Positions 19,915 to 31,300 of a stretch of 64,000 bases of DNA are shown here, one piece after another. The notes beneath the pieces were generated by a model, which was not told where the DNA came from, made no database searches, and saw only the letters and a list, made by a program, of their open reading frames with translations. The stretch spans positions 131,013,708 through 131,077,707 of the forward strand of contig OZ038381.1 of the NCBI GenBank assembly GCA_964036045.1. The letters are read 5' to 3'. Source of the stretch: Eutreptiella sp. 'Long Island Sound 2002'. Lineage: Eukaryota; Euglenozoa; Euglenophyceae; Eutreptiales; Eutreptiaceae. A program made the position numbers and the translations under genes. Position 1 is the stretch's first letter, and the number at the start of each line of letters is the position of its first letter.

Positions 19915-20460
19915 TTGACGAGCTTTTTTTCGCAGAATCGACGCAGTGTGAGGCTGTTTGTTGGATCTGGGTGCTGGAGACGCAAGCAACAGAACATTCT
20001 ACCATTGGTGGGGCAACTCGCTATGGGACAGCCAGACAGCCACTGCAAGGGCACAAAATTTGCTTTGTTCACGATCCCCATGTCGCTCTCCGTCTGCCTC
20101 CATTTAAACAGAGACACTCCGGAGTGTTTTGAGTCCCCCGGATTCTTTGAAGCCTCCTTCGAACGTCTCATCAGTGAGCAGCAGGTGGAGGCCGAAGCTG
20201 CTGTGTTGAGACAGGCCCGCTACAAATCTGTGTACGCAGCGAATCTGGATATCTACAAGTCTGAGTGTGCACGCCTTGCCCAAGAGCCTCACGTGGCGTT
20301 GTGCGAGGCTCTGGACCGGCAGCCTGGCAGGAATCAGATGGAGACTTTAAGGTCATGCTTCTGTTGCAACCCTCTATACAGGCCCCAATGCCCCTTCATA
20401 CAACCTCCAATAGCGCCCCGCCAGCACACACCATATGACCCCATGACGCAGTGCCCATGA
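19915..20460 (+). CDS. Possible coding segment with helical C-terminal part
   Basis: The convincing part is about 20120-20335: ESPGFFEASFERLISEQQ, then a charged helix and YKSECARLAQEPHVALCEAL, which resembles the capping helix before leucine-rich repeats in some LRR proteins (Y-x3-C-x3-G/Q-x-P-x3-L-x-x-L). The N-terminal half of the open frame and its tail after 20340 look noncoding, so the real exon is probably shorter. No LRR follows. Weak. Confidence 0.25.
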   Translation: MTSFFSQNRRSVRLFVGSGCWRRKQQNILPLVGQLAMGQPDSHCKGTKFALFTIPMSLSVCLHLNRDTPECFESPGFFEASFERLISEQQVEAEAAVLRQARYKSVYAANLDIYKSECARLAQEPHVALCEALDRQPGRNQMETLRSCFCCNPLYRPQCPFIQPPIAPRQHTPYDPMTQCP

Positions 20461-21912
20461 ACCTGTATGCACTGCCCGATGCAGCCTTTACTGCCCTTCA
20501 ACGCAACACCGTCCTCCAATGCAACCCCCAATCGTTGTGGGGTGGCTTTTGGGAAGGCATCATAGACCATTGCCTGGAAGTATTGGTGAGTTGCGAGGAC
20601 GGGCATTGTATTGGGGCGCACCTGCGGGAGAAGGCTGCATGGGGTGTTGCACAGCATGCAGATACGGAATGGTGTTGGTGAGTGGGGCGTGCAGCGTGTG
20701 CCATGGAGGCCAGGTTGGTGTACTTGCATTGTGCGGGATGTTTGGTTTTCTTGTGTGGCATATGGTTCGCGCTGGGCCCCAGTGCTCCCTCAGCAGCCGC
20801 GCCCAGTGCTCTTGGATACAACTGGCGGATGCCCTCCCTCTTCAGTCCTCTTTTCTTTCCCATTTTAAGGCCCTGGGTCTGCATACGTAGTAAACAAGGA
20901 GGGGTAAGAATGACTGTGCCCTAATCGCAGCCGTTGTAAGCAGAAGACACGGTGCCAGCCAAAGCACCAGTGCCGGCAGCCACGTCAAGGGGGGGGGGGG
21001 GGGGCACCCGCGGATACGACATGATGATAGTTTGACCAAACTACTGCCACATTTTTCCACATGCCCAAAAAGTACTGTTAACAGGCCAGTTACACATCTT
21101 GCACATATTTCCCCGTTTTTCCCTTCAGCACGCACAACACAGCACATCATATCACATCACAGCACAGCGGTGCATTACACTGCATTATACTGCTCAACAC
21201 AGCATAGCACAACACATCACTACATAACACTTACAGTACATTGCACTGCAATGCACTACACCTCATAGCAGATGCAAAGGTATGCGTGATTCATGTCTGT
21301 GTGTGTAGCCCCTTGGTTACGGGGTGCCTGCCAGAACCAAGGTAGTATGCGCCGAGACCATGTTTCACTCCTCAATCCTTTGTGCACGGGGGGCGGGCAT
21401 GATACTAGCAATCGCTTCCTTGTCCTCAGGGGTGGACAGATGCTACGCGCTATGGACCGCCCCATTGGAATTGCCTGCCATCGCAGCTATCATGACCCTG
21501 TGCAGCATTTTTCCACGCCCATTCCATGCCCAGACAGCACTCAGACAAATTGTTGCCCATCGAAGTTGGGGATTTCATTTGCAATGGCCTCCTTTGCAAC
21601 CTTTCAATTGGGGAAAAAAGGATGACCAAGAAAGGGCAAACAGTGACGTACGCAAAATGGAACCATCCACAAAGAATGGCAATATGCCGAAAAAGGCCAA
21701 GCAGTAATTATTTGTAAGGGCGTGCCAGGGGGGGGGGGGGGTTTCTGCGGAGAACGACAGCATGGGGGGTTTTACATAACCCCCCCTTTTTTTCGTGCCT
21801 CAAATTTTTAGGCAAAAGTAGGGTTTTCACATAACCGAAACCCCCCCTTTTTTGGGGGAAGGGTTTGCTCAGTGCACCCCACACTACCACTATATAGCAC
21901 TTTTGACCATTT
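20461..21912. other. Unannotated spacer with G runs and low-complexity sequence
   Basis: Contains G runs at 20989-21004 and 21728-21741 and, at 21118-21265, a degenerate CA-rich simple sequence built of CACATCA/CAACACAG/TGCATTACACTGC words. From 21760 to 21850 the sequence contains CCCCCCTTTTTT and GGTTTTCACATAACC repeats. Open frames at 20519-20890 and 21324-21707 carry no recognised domain. Confidence 0.35.
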
Positions 21913-22601
21913 GTGGGCCACTTCTGATTTAGCCCCCCGCTCTGAAGCGGTGGGGATCCCCGAGACGGCAGGGGTTACGTAGCCACCTTGCCCACAAGTG
22001 GGCCACTTCTGATTTTGTCCCCCGCTCTGAAGGGGAGGGGATCCCCGAGGCGGCAGGGGTTACGTAGTCACCTTGCCCACTTGTGGGCCACTTCTCATTT
22101 TGTCCCCCGCTCTGAAGCGGTGGGGATCCCCGAGACGGCAGGGGTTACGTAGCCACCTTGCCCACAAGTGGGCCACTTCTGATTTTGTCCCCCGCTCTAA
22201 AGTGGTGGAGATCCCCGAGACGGCAGGGGTTATGTAGCTACCTTGCCCACAATTGGGCCACTTCTGATTTTGCCCCCCGCTCTGAAGCGGTGGGGATCCC
22301 CAAGACGGCAGGGGTTACGTAGCCACCTTGCCCACTTGTGGGCCACTTCTTATTTTGTCCCCCGCTCTGAAGCGGTGGGGATCCCCGAGGCGGCAGGGGT
22401 TACATAGCCACCTTGCCCACAAGTGGGCCACTTCTGATTTTGTCCCCCGCTCTGAAGCGGTGGGGATCCCCGAGGCGGCAGGGGTTACGTAGCCACCTTG
22501 CCCACAAGTGGGCCACTTCTGATTTTGTCCCCCGCTCTGAAGCGGTGGGGATCCCCGAGACGGCAGGGGTTACGTAGCCACCTTGCCCACAAGTGGGCCA
22601 C
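21913..22601. repeat. 85-bp satellite, short block (about 8 copies)
   Basis: Monomer from GGGCCACTTCTGATTTTGTC to CCACCTTGCCCACAAGT, 85 bp long. It contains a CCGCT-CTGA-AGCGG foldback and a GCCCAC/GTGGGC foldback across the monomer junction. This block differs from the large block downstream in using GGGGATCCCCGAG, TTACGTAG and mostly CCCACAAGTGGGC. It ends abruptly in the zinc-finger coding frame. Confidence 0.95.
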
Positions 22602-23238
22602 GTCCGTAGCAGAGCCATACGATGGAGTGAAGGCTTGCGACTTGCGGCTTGCAAACGATGTACGATGTTGCCTCTTTTGTGATGTGGCGGTGCCCTGGCG
22701 CATAATGTTGGACCACGTGGCAGAGCATATTGCTAAATGTGATGCCGTGGCGGATGCACGCCGCCGTGGAAGAGCGGAGCCATGTGGCTTTTGCGGTCGT
22801 TCCACCGGGACTTGCGAAACCACGTTGAATGGGACGAAGGTGTCCACCAACTGCCCTTACCGGTATAGCTTCAAGTACAAGAAGGCATTGGAAAAGAAGC
22901 GCAATGTCCCAAGGAAGTGTCCGGTTCCGATGTGCACCGCATCACCATTCACATTGAATGTCGAGTACCACATGCGGCTCGTGCATCCCGGCTTGGACCC
23001 CGAAACAATTGAAGTAAGTGATTGGGTTGTGGAGAAGCAGATTGCCCGGTGTGCTCGGAAGACAAAGGCGCAGAAAGCAGAAAAGGTTCGGCGTATTACC
23101 ATTCATGTGGACAAGGAAGCAAAGGAAGGCATGGGACAAGCCACAACCACGGGTGATGAAGGAGGGGACAAATATGGCACACAACGACCTACAAATGAGG
23201 CCAATGAAGATTGGCGTCCAGAGCGTCGCGCCCGATGA
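22602..23238 (+). CDS. Cys/His-rich zinc-finger protein, 5' end cut by satellite
   Basis: Convincing coding starts right after the last satellite monomer (SVAEPYDGV...). The first in-frame ATG is at 22705, so the true N-terminus was probably removed or lies in a lost exon. Finger 1 is CLFC...H-x3-H (C-x2-C-x11-H-x3-H). CGFCGRSTGTC and STNCPYRYSFKYKKAL form a second Cys-rich unit. CPVPMCTASPFTLNVEYHMR followed by LVH is a C-x4-C-x11-H-x4-H finger, and a Lys/Arg-rich helix follows. The order 'CGFCGRS ... NCPY ... FxYKKA ... NVPxxCP ... YxMRxxH' resembles a domain I remember from fungal proteins in transposon-rich regions (KDZ-type elements). That recollection is unverified. It probably binds nucleic acid. 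The frame ends at 23238, while a compatible tail continues in another frame. Confidence 0.65.
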
Positions 23239-23524
23239 GTCAGACGGGTCCGACACGGATAGTTCGTCAACGACCAATTCTAGTAGTGGTGGGACGTCCT
23301 CTACATCGTCGGAGTCTAGTTCCGACAGCAGCAGTTCGGACAGCAGTGCCAAAGTGGTCGTTGCGACAGGACACAAGAAAGTGTACAAGAAGACCACCAA
23401 GCAACCCCGCGGGCAAGGCAAGCAAGTGAAAAGTGGGAAGGCACCCGTGGCAGCTTCAGTGGCACAGAAGCGACAAGCACCAGAACGGAAGTCGAGTAGG
23501 GACTCCAAAAGGCAGCGGAAGTAG
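23161..23524 (+). CDS. Likely C-terminal tail of the zinc-finger protein (Ser/Asp-rich, then basic)
   Basis: In the next frame, overlapping the end of the zinc-finger frame, the sequence is strongly biased: an acidic Ser/Asp/Thr tract of about 45 residues, then KKVYKKTTKQPRGQGKQVK and a C-terminal KRQRK, which reads as a nuclear-localisation signal, followed by TAG at 23522. Such acidic-then-basic tails are common in nuclear proteins. A one-base indel or a short intron between about 23107 and 23238 would join the two parts. Several GT...AG pairs of suitable length exist there, so I cannot choose one. Confidence 0.5.
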
Positions 23525-23782
23525 AAGATGACATGAGGTGCACAAGCAGGTGCATGAGACGTTACGCTATGGCGGGGGGCTTGGGACCAACGCAGTGCAA
23601 GCGGTGCCTTGAGGAAATAGAGATTGAAGTGAAAGTGGTAGATGGGTGTTACCGCTCGGGAGTTTTCGTTTTGGGGGGGGTGCGAAGTGCATGCGGTTCC
23701 GCGCATTGCTGCGAGACACACAACAACACATAACCATAGCGTGACAGACGATGTACTTGTTGTTGGCACAACCAAAGTTCCG

Positions 23783-23980
23783 GGATTGGGCACCCCGTGA
23801 AACACGAATCGACTGGAAACGACCGCATTGTGGGATTGGGCACCCCATGAAGCGGTGATCCGAAACGCGAAACGATTCGAAATGACCGTATTGTGGGACT
23901 GGGCACCCCATGAAGCGGTGACGCGAAACGCGAAACGTGACGAAACGTACGTCTGGCAGGATTGGGCACCCTGTGAGGCA
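23783..23980. repeat. Short tandem repeat, about 4 units of 49-64 bp
   Basis: GGGATTGGGCACCCCATGAAGCGGTGA recurs at 23783, 23832, 23895 and 23958, separated by CGAAACGCGAAACG-type spacers that are themselves short repeats. It lies immediately downstream of the zinc-finger gene. Noncoding. Confidence 0.75.
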
Positions 23981-25050
23981 CCCTCTTCGGTGTTGGGCCG
24001 CGCCAAAGAGAAATCGTCCATGGCCCCCCCTGGCAGGGGATGTGGCCAGCTACAACCACCATTGCATTGGTGAGGAGGTAGAGTGGAGGCTTCCGGTGTT
24101 GTATGCTAACCCCTTAGGCCACCGCAATCCCGCCACACCTGATATGTGAAACAGCAGCATCAAGTAAGCGTGCAAAGATCTGTCACTTTCGAAGCAAGAC
24201 ACCCCCAAATTTCCTTCTGCATGCCCTAAAAATGGGCAAATACGCACTTGTGCACATCCAAGGTACCCCCCCGCGGCATGTTTTCGAAAATTTCAGTTGC
24301 GCGCAAAAGGGCCAACCCCCCCCCCCTTTTTCGAAGTGGCCCATTTTAGGCAAAACGGCATGACTTCACATTTTGCAGAAACCCCCCCCCCCCCCTGGGG
24401 TGTGCATTTTATTTACTGCATTTGCTGCACGTTGTTGAGAGGGCGAGTATTTGAGTGTAGCTCATACATTTCAGACGGTTTTCTTCGTCTATGGTCCGTT
24501 GGTAATCGCCGGATATGTGTGTCTTGGATGCTGCCCTTAGGATCATTCACTCCGATCGGCAAAACGTGTTCTTGATTGATTGATGTGCAAAATGGAAGCA
24601 TGGATTGAAATACCGTCAACCCTCTCTGAAATTTGTGACGTGCACATATGCCATGCTCCATGCGTGGGCTCGGCCATTGGGTCCCGCACAAATTCTGCTC
24701 CACGTGTCCCCCAAGTTGTTCCCCCCATTTGTTTGCAAATTCTATCGAATTTAGGTGGTCTGCACAAGTCCTAGAGAAGCGAAATTGGAAAGAAGAAAAA
24801 CTGTCCATTATTTCAGGACCCCACCTCAAGAAATGGCAGCACACCAAAAACGACCCCCTTTTTCTACAGTGCTAAAAGCCGTGCATAACTCATGGTCTCC
24901 CACTTTCGACGGTTGCCCCCCCCCCCCCCCCCCGAGCCACAACATCTATCGCCGACCCCAATTGGGGGGGACCCTAGGCACACCGCATCCCTAGCCGCGG
25001 CTGCGATACGGCCCGTGTTGTCACACGGGGCGGTTTCAAAGTGTACCTTG
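23981..25050. other. Spacer with C runs, no supported gene
   Basis: Contains C runs at 24382-24395 and 24916-24933 and short T/C-rich tracts. Open frames on both strands are short and featureless. A long minus-strand frame across 22942-24021 is antisense to the zinc-finger gene and the tandem repeat, and I do not accept it as a gene. Confidence 0.4.
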
Positions 25051-25103
25051 TAATTCGTGTAATTTTTTTTGCAGTAAATGCGTGCAACAAAAAAATCTTC
25101 TAG

Positions 25104-25247
25104 TCGTGTAATTTTTTTTTGCAGTAAGTCGTGTAAGCCCGTCACACGCATTTACCGCAAAAAAAAATACATGACGTGATGATTTTTCTGTTACACACAT
25201 TTAGCACAAAAAAAATTACACGACTTACCGCAAAAAAAAATTACACG
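25104..25247. repeat. Large inverted repeat (32-33 bp arms) in an AT-rich foldback cluster
   Basis: 25104-25135 (TCGTGTAATTTTTTTTTTGC...GTGTAA) is matched by its near-perfect reverse complement at 25216-25247, with an 80-bp spacer. Partial copies of the same words (GTGTAATTTTTTTTGCAGTAA at 25057, TTTACCGCAAAAAAAA at 25151 and 25274, AAAAATTACACGA at 25339) surround it in both orientations. This is typical of a foldback element or a hairpin hot spot at the edge of the large satellite. Confidence 0.75.
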
Positions 25248-25392
25248 GCGTGGCAATTTTTTTGTTACAAGCATTTACCGCAAAAAAAATTGCATGGTGT
25301 GACGATTTTTTCCTACACGGGTGTACTGCAATAACAAAAAAATTACACGACCTTGCCCATTTACCTATTTACCTATTGTACTTAAAATGCAT

Positions 25393-28300
25393 GCCCCTCG
25401 CTCTGAAGCGGTGGGGACCCCCAAGGCGGCAGGGGTTATGTAGCCACCTTGCGCACTTGTGGGCCACCTCTGATGCTGCCCCCCGCTCTCAAGCGGTGGG
25501 GACCCCTTAGGCGGCAGGGGTTATGTAGCCACCTTGCCCACTTGTGGGCCACATCTCATTCTGCCCCCCGCTTTGAAGCGGTGGGGACCCCCCAAGCGCC
25601 AGGGGTTATGTAGCCACCTTGCCCACTTGTGGGCCACTTTTGATTCTTTCCCCCACTCTCAAGCGGTCGGAACCCCCCGGGCGGTAGGGTTTATGTAGCC
25701 ACCTTGCCCACTTGTGGGCCACTTCTGATCCTGCCACCCGCTCTGAAGCGGTCGGGACCCCCCAGGCGGCAGGGGTTATGTAGCAACCTCTCCCACTTGT
25801 GGGTACCTCTGATTCTGCCCCCCCGCTCTCAAGTGGTGGGGACCCCCGAGGCGGCAGGAGTTATGTAGCCACTTTGCCCACTTGTGGGCCACTTTTGATG
25901 TTGCCCCCTCGCTCTGAAGCGGTGGGGACCCCCCAGGCGGCAGGTGTTATGTAGCCACCTGGCCTATCTGCGGGCCACCTCTGATTCTGCCCCCCGCTCT
26001 GAAGCGGTGCGGGCCTCCTAGGTGGTAGGGGCTATGTACCCACCTTGCCCACTTGTGGGCCACTTCTGATTTTGCTCCCCGCTCTTAAGCGGTGGGTACC
26101 CCCTAGGCGGCAGGGGTTATGTAGCCACCTTGCCCACTTGTGGGCCAGCTCTGATTCTGCCCCCGGTCTGAAGCGGTGGGGACCCCCCAGGCGGCAGGGG
26201 TTATGTAGCCACCTTGCCCACTTGTGGGCCACCGCTGATTTTCCTGCCAGCTCACAAGCTGAGGGGACCCCCGAGGCGGCAAGGGTTATGTAGCCACCTT
26301 GCCCACATGTATGCCACCCATCATTCTGCCCCCAGCTCTCAAGCGGTGCGGACCCCGGAGGCGGCAAGGGTTATGTAGCCATTTGGCCCACTTGTGAGCC
26401 ACCTCTGATTTTGCCCTCAGCTCCGAAGCGGTGGCGACCCCGCAGGCGGCAAGGGTTATGTAGCCACCTTGCCCACTTGTGGGCCACTTCTGATTTTGCT
26501 TCCCGCTCTAAAGCGGTGGAGAACCCCCAGGCGGCAGGGGTTATGCAGCCTCCTTGCCGACTTGTGGGCGACCTCTGATTCTACCCGCGGTCTGAAGGGT
26601 TGAGGACCCCCCAAGCGGCAGGGGTTATGTAGCCACCTTGCCCACTTGTGGGCCCCTTCTGATTTCGCCCCCTGCTCTGAAGGTTTGGGGACACCCTAGG
26701 CGGCAGGAGTTATGTAGCCACCTTGCCCACCTGTGGGCCACCTTTGATTCTGCCCCCCGCTCCGAAGCAGTGGGGACCCCCGAGGCGGCAATGGGTTATG
26801 TAGCCACCATGCCCATTTGTGGGCCACCTGTGATTCTGCCGCCCGCTTTGAAGCGGTCCTGACCCCCAAGGCGGCAGGGTTATGTAGCCACCTTGCCCAC
26901 TTGTGGGCCATCTCCGATTCCCCCCTCCCGCTCTCAAGCGGTGGGGACCCCCCAGGCGGCAGGGGTTATTTAGCCACCTTGCACACTTGTGGGCCACCTA
27001 TGATTCTGCCCCCCGCTCTGAAGCGGTGGGGACCCCACAGGCGGCAATGGTTTTGTAGCCACCTTGCCCTCTTGTGGGCCACTTCTATTTTTGCTCTGGT
27101 CTCTCTAGCGGTGGGGACCCCCTATGCGGCAAGGGTTATGTAGCCACCTTGCCCACTTGTGGGCCACCTGTGATTTTGTTTGGCGCCGTGAAGCGGTGGG
27201 GACCCCCCAGGCTGCAGGGGTTATGTAACCAACGCGCCCACTTGTGGTCCACTTCTGATCCTGCCCCCCGCTCTGAAGCGATGGGGACCCCCTAGGCGGC
27301 AGGGGTTATGTAGTCGCCTTGACCCCTTGTGGGCCACCTCTGATTTCCCCCCCACCTCTCAAGCCGTGGGGCCCCCCCCGGCGGAAGGGGTTATGTAGCC
27401 ACCTTGATCACTTGTGGGCCACTTATGATTCTGCCACCTGCTCTCAAGCGGTGGGGACCCCCCAAGCGGCAGGGGTTATGTAGCCACCTTGCCCACTTGT
27501 GGGCCCCTTCTGATTTCGCCCCCCGCTCTGAAGTTGTGGGGACCCCCTAGGCGGCACGGGTTACGTAGCCACCTTGCCCGCTTTTGGGCCACCTCTGATT
27601 CTTCCCTCCGCTCTGAAGCGGTGGGGACACCCCAAGCGGCAAGGGTTATGTAGCAAGCTTGCCCACTTGTGGGCCACCTTTGATTCTGCCCCCCGCTCCG
27701 AAGCAGTGGGGACCCCCAGGCTACAGGGGTTATGTAGCCACCTTGCCCATTTATGGGCCACCTGTGATTCTGCCACCCGCTCTGAAGCGGTGCGGACCCC
27801 CAACGCGGCAGGGTTATGTAGCCACCTTGCCCACTTGTGGGCCACTTCCGATTCTGCCACCCGCTCTCAAGCGGTGGGGACCCCCCAAGCGGCAGGGGTT
27901 ATGTAGCCACCTTGCCCACTTGTGGGCCACTTCTTATTTTGCCCCCACCTCTCAAGCGGTGGCGACCTCCTAGGCGGCAAGGGTTACGTAGCCACCTTGC
28001 CCACTTGTGGGCCACCTATGATTCCGCCCCCCGCTCTGAAGCGGTGGGGACCCCACAGGCGGCAGTGGTTATGTAGCCACCTTGCCCACTTGTGGGCCAC
28101 TTCTATTTTTGCTCCGGTCTCTCAAGCGGTGGGGACCCCCTATGCGGCAAGGGTTATGTAGTCGCCTTGCCCACTTGTGGGCCACCTGTGATTCTGCCCC
28201 ACGCCGTCAAGCGGTGGGGACCCCCCAGGCGGCAGGGGTTATGTAACCAACGCGCCCATTTGTGGGCCACTTCTGATCCTGCCCCCCGCTCTGAAGCGAT

Positions 28301-31300
28301 GGGGACCCCCTAGGCGGCAGGGGTTATGTAGTCGCCTTGACCCCTTGTGGGCCACCTGTGATTCTCCCCCCACCTCTCAAGCCGTGGGGGCCCCCTAGGC
28401 GGCGGGGGTTATGCAGCCACCTTGATCACTTGTGGGCCACTTCTGATTCTGCCACCCGCTCCCAAACGGTGGGGACCCCCCAGGCTACAGGGGTTATGTA
28501 GCCACCTTGCCCACTTGTGGGCCCCTTTTGATTTCGCCCCCCGCTCTAAAGTTGTGGGGACCCCCTATGCGGCAGGGGTTATGTAGCCACCTTGCCCGTT
28601 TTTGGGCCACCTCTGATTCTTCCCTCCGCTCTGAAGCGGTGGGGACGCCCCAGGCGGCAAGGCTTATGTATCCACCTTGCCCACTTGTGGGCCCCCTTTG
28701 CTTCTGCCCCCCGCTCCGAAGCAATGGGGACCCCCCAGGCTACAGGGGATTATGTAGCCACCTTGCCCATTTGTGGGCCACCTGTGCTTCCGCCACCCGC
28801 TCTGAAGCGGTCCGGACCTCCAAGGCGGCAGGGGTTATGTTGCCACCTTGCCCACTTGTGGGCCACTTCCGATTCTGCTCCCCGCTCCCAAGCGGTGGGG
28901 ACCCCCCAAGCGGCGGGGGTTATGTAGCCACCTTGCCCACTTGTGGGCCACTTCTTATTCTGCCCCCACCTCTCAAGCGGTGGGGACCTCCTAGGCGGCA
29001 AGGGTTACGTAGCCACCTTGCCCACTTGTGGGCCACCTATGATTCCGCCCCCCGCTGTGAAGCGGTGGGGACCCCACAGGCGGCAGTGGTTATGTAGCCA
29101 CCTTGCCCACTTGTGGGCCACTTCTATTTTTGCTCTGGTCTCTCAAGTGGTGGGGACCCCCTATGCGGCAAGGGTTATGTAGCCACCTTGCCCACTTGTG
29201 GGCCACCTGTGATTCTGTCCCGCGCTGTGAAGCGGTGGGGACCCCCCAGGCTGCAGGGGTTATGTAACCACCTTGCCCACTTCTGGGCCACTTCTGATCC
29301 TGCCCCCCGCTCTGAAGCGATGGGGACCCCCTAGGCGGCAGGGGTTATGTAGTCGCCTTGACCCCTTGTGGGCCACCTCTGATTCTCCCCCCACCTCTCA
29401 AGCTGTGGGGGCCCTCTAGGCGGCAGGGGTTATGTAGCCACCTTGATCACTTGTGGGCCACTTCTGATTCTGCCCCCCGCTCTGAAGTTGTGGGGACCCC
29501 CGAGGCGGCAGGGGTTATGTAGCCACCTTGATCACTTGTGGGCCACTTCTGATTCTCCCCCCACCTCTCAAGCGGTGGGGACCCACCAGGCGGCAGGGGT
29601 TATGTAGCCAGCTTGCCCACTTGTGGGCCACTTCTGATTCTGCCCCCGCTCTGAAGTTGTGGGGACCCCCGAGGCGGCAGGGGTTATATAGCCACCTTGC
29701 CCACTTGTGGGCCACTTCTGATTTTGCTCCCCGCCCTGCAGCCGTGGCGACCCCCTAGGCGGCAGGGTTATGTAGCCACCTTGCCCACTTGTGGGCCACT
29801 TCTATTTTTGCTGTGGTCTCTCAAGCGGTGGGGACCCCCTATGCGGCAAGGGTTATGTAGCCACCTTGCCCACTTGTGGGCCACCTGTGAGTCTGTCCCG
29901 CGCCGTCAAGCGGTGGGGACCCCCCAGACGGCAGGGGTTATGTAACCACCTTGCCCACTTGTGGCCCACTTCTGATCCTGCCCCCCGCTCTGAAGCGATG
30001 GGGACTCCCTAGGCGGCACGGGTTATGTAGCCACCTTGCCCACTTGTGGGCCACCTGTGAGTCTGTCCCGCGCCGTCAAGCGATGGGGACCCCCCAGACG
30101 GCAGGGGTTATGTAACCACCTTGCCCACTTGTGGCCCACTTCTGATCCTGCCCCCCGCTCTGAAGCGATGGGGACTCCCTAGGCGGCAGGGGTTATGTAG
30201 TCGCCTTGACCCCTTGTGGGCCACCTCTGATTCTCCCCCACCTCTCAAGCTGTGGGGGCCCCCTAGGTGGCAGGGGTTACGTAGCCACCTTGCCCACTTG
30301 TGGGCCACTTCTGATTCTGCCCCCCGCTCTGAAGTTGTGGGGACCCCCTAGGCGGCAGGGGTTACGTAGCCACCTTGCCCACTTGTGGGCCACTTCTGAT
30401 TTTGCTCCCCGCCCTGAAGCGGTGGCGACCCCCTAGGCGGCAGGGTTATGTAGCCACCTTGCCCACTTGTGGGCCACTTCCGATTATGTCGCCCGCTCTC
30501 AAGCGGTGGGGACCCCCCAAGCGGCAGGCGTTATGTAGCCACCTTGCCCATTTGTGGGCCACTTCTTATTTTGCCCTCACCTCTCAAGCGGTGGGGACCT
30601 CCTAGGCGGCAAGGGTTACGTAGCCACCTTGCCCACTTGTGGGCCACCTATGATTCCGCCCCCAGCTCTGAAGCGGTGGGGACCCCACAGGCGACAGTGG
30701 TTATGTAGCCACCTTGCCCACTTGTGGGCCACCTGTGATTCTGTCCCGCGCCGTCAAGCGGTGGGGACCCCCCAGGCGGCAGGGGTTATGTGGCCACCTT
30801 GCCCACTTGTGGGCCACTTCTGATCCTGCCCCCCGCTCTGAAGCGATGGGAACCCCTTAGGCGGCAGGGGTCATGTAGTCGCCTTGACCCCTTGTGGGCC
30901 ACCCTTGATTCTCCCCCCACCTCTCAAGCTGTGGGGGCCCCCTAGGCGGCAGGGGTTATGTAGCCACCTTGATCACTTGTGGGCCACTTATGATTCTCCC
31001 CCCACCTCTCAAGCGGTGGGGACCCCCCAGGCGGCAGGGGTTATGTAGCCACCTTGCCCACTTGTGGGCCACTTCTAATTCTGCCCCCCGCTCTGAAGTT
31101 GTGGGGACCCCCGAGGCGGCAGGGGTTATGTTGCCACCTTGCCCACTTGTGGGCCACTTCAGATTCTGCTCCCCGCTCCCAAGCGGTGGGGACCCCCCAA
31201 GCGGCAGGGGTTATGTAGCCACCTTGCCCACTTGTGGGCCACTTCTTATTTTGCCCCCACCTCTCAAGCGGTGGGGACCTCCTAGGCGGCAAGGGTTACG

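Noticed and set aside
22942-24021. 359-codon minus-strand open frame
   Set aside because: Antisense to the zinc-finger gene and a short tandem repeat. Its repeated ASWGAQSHNTV-like peptide only mirrors that repeat.
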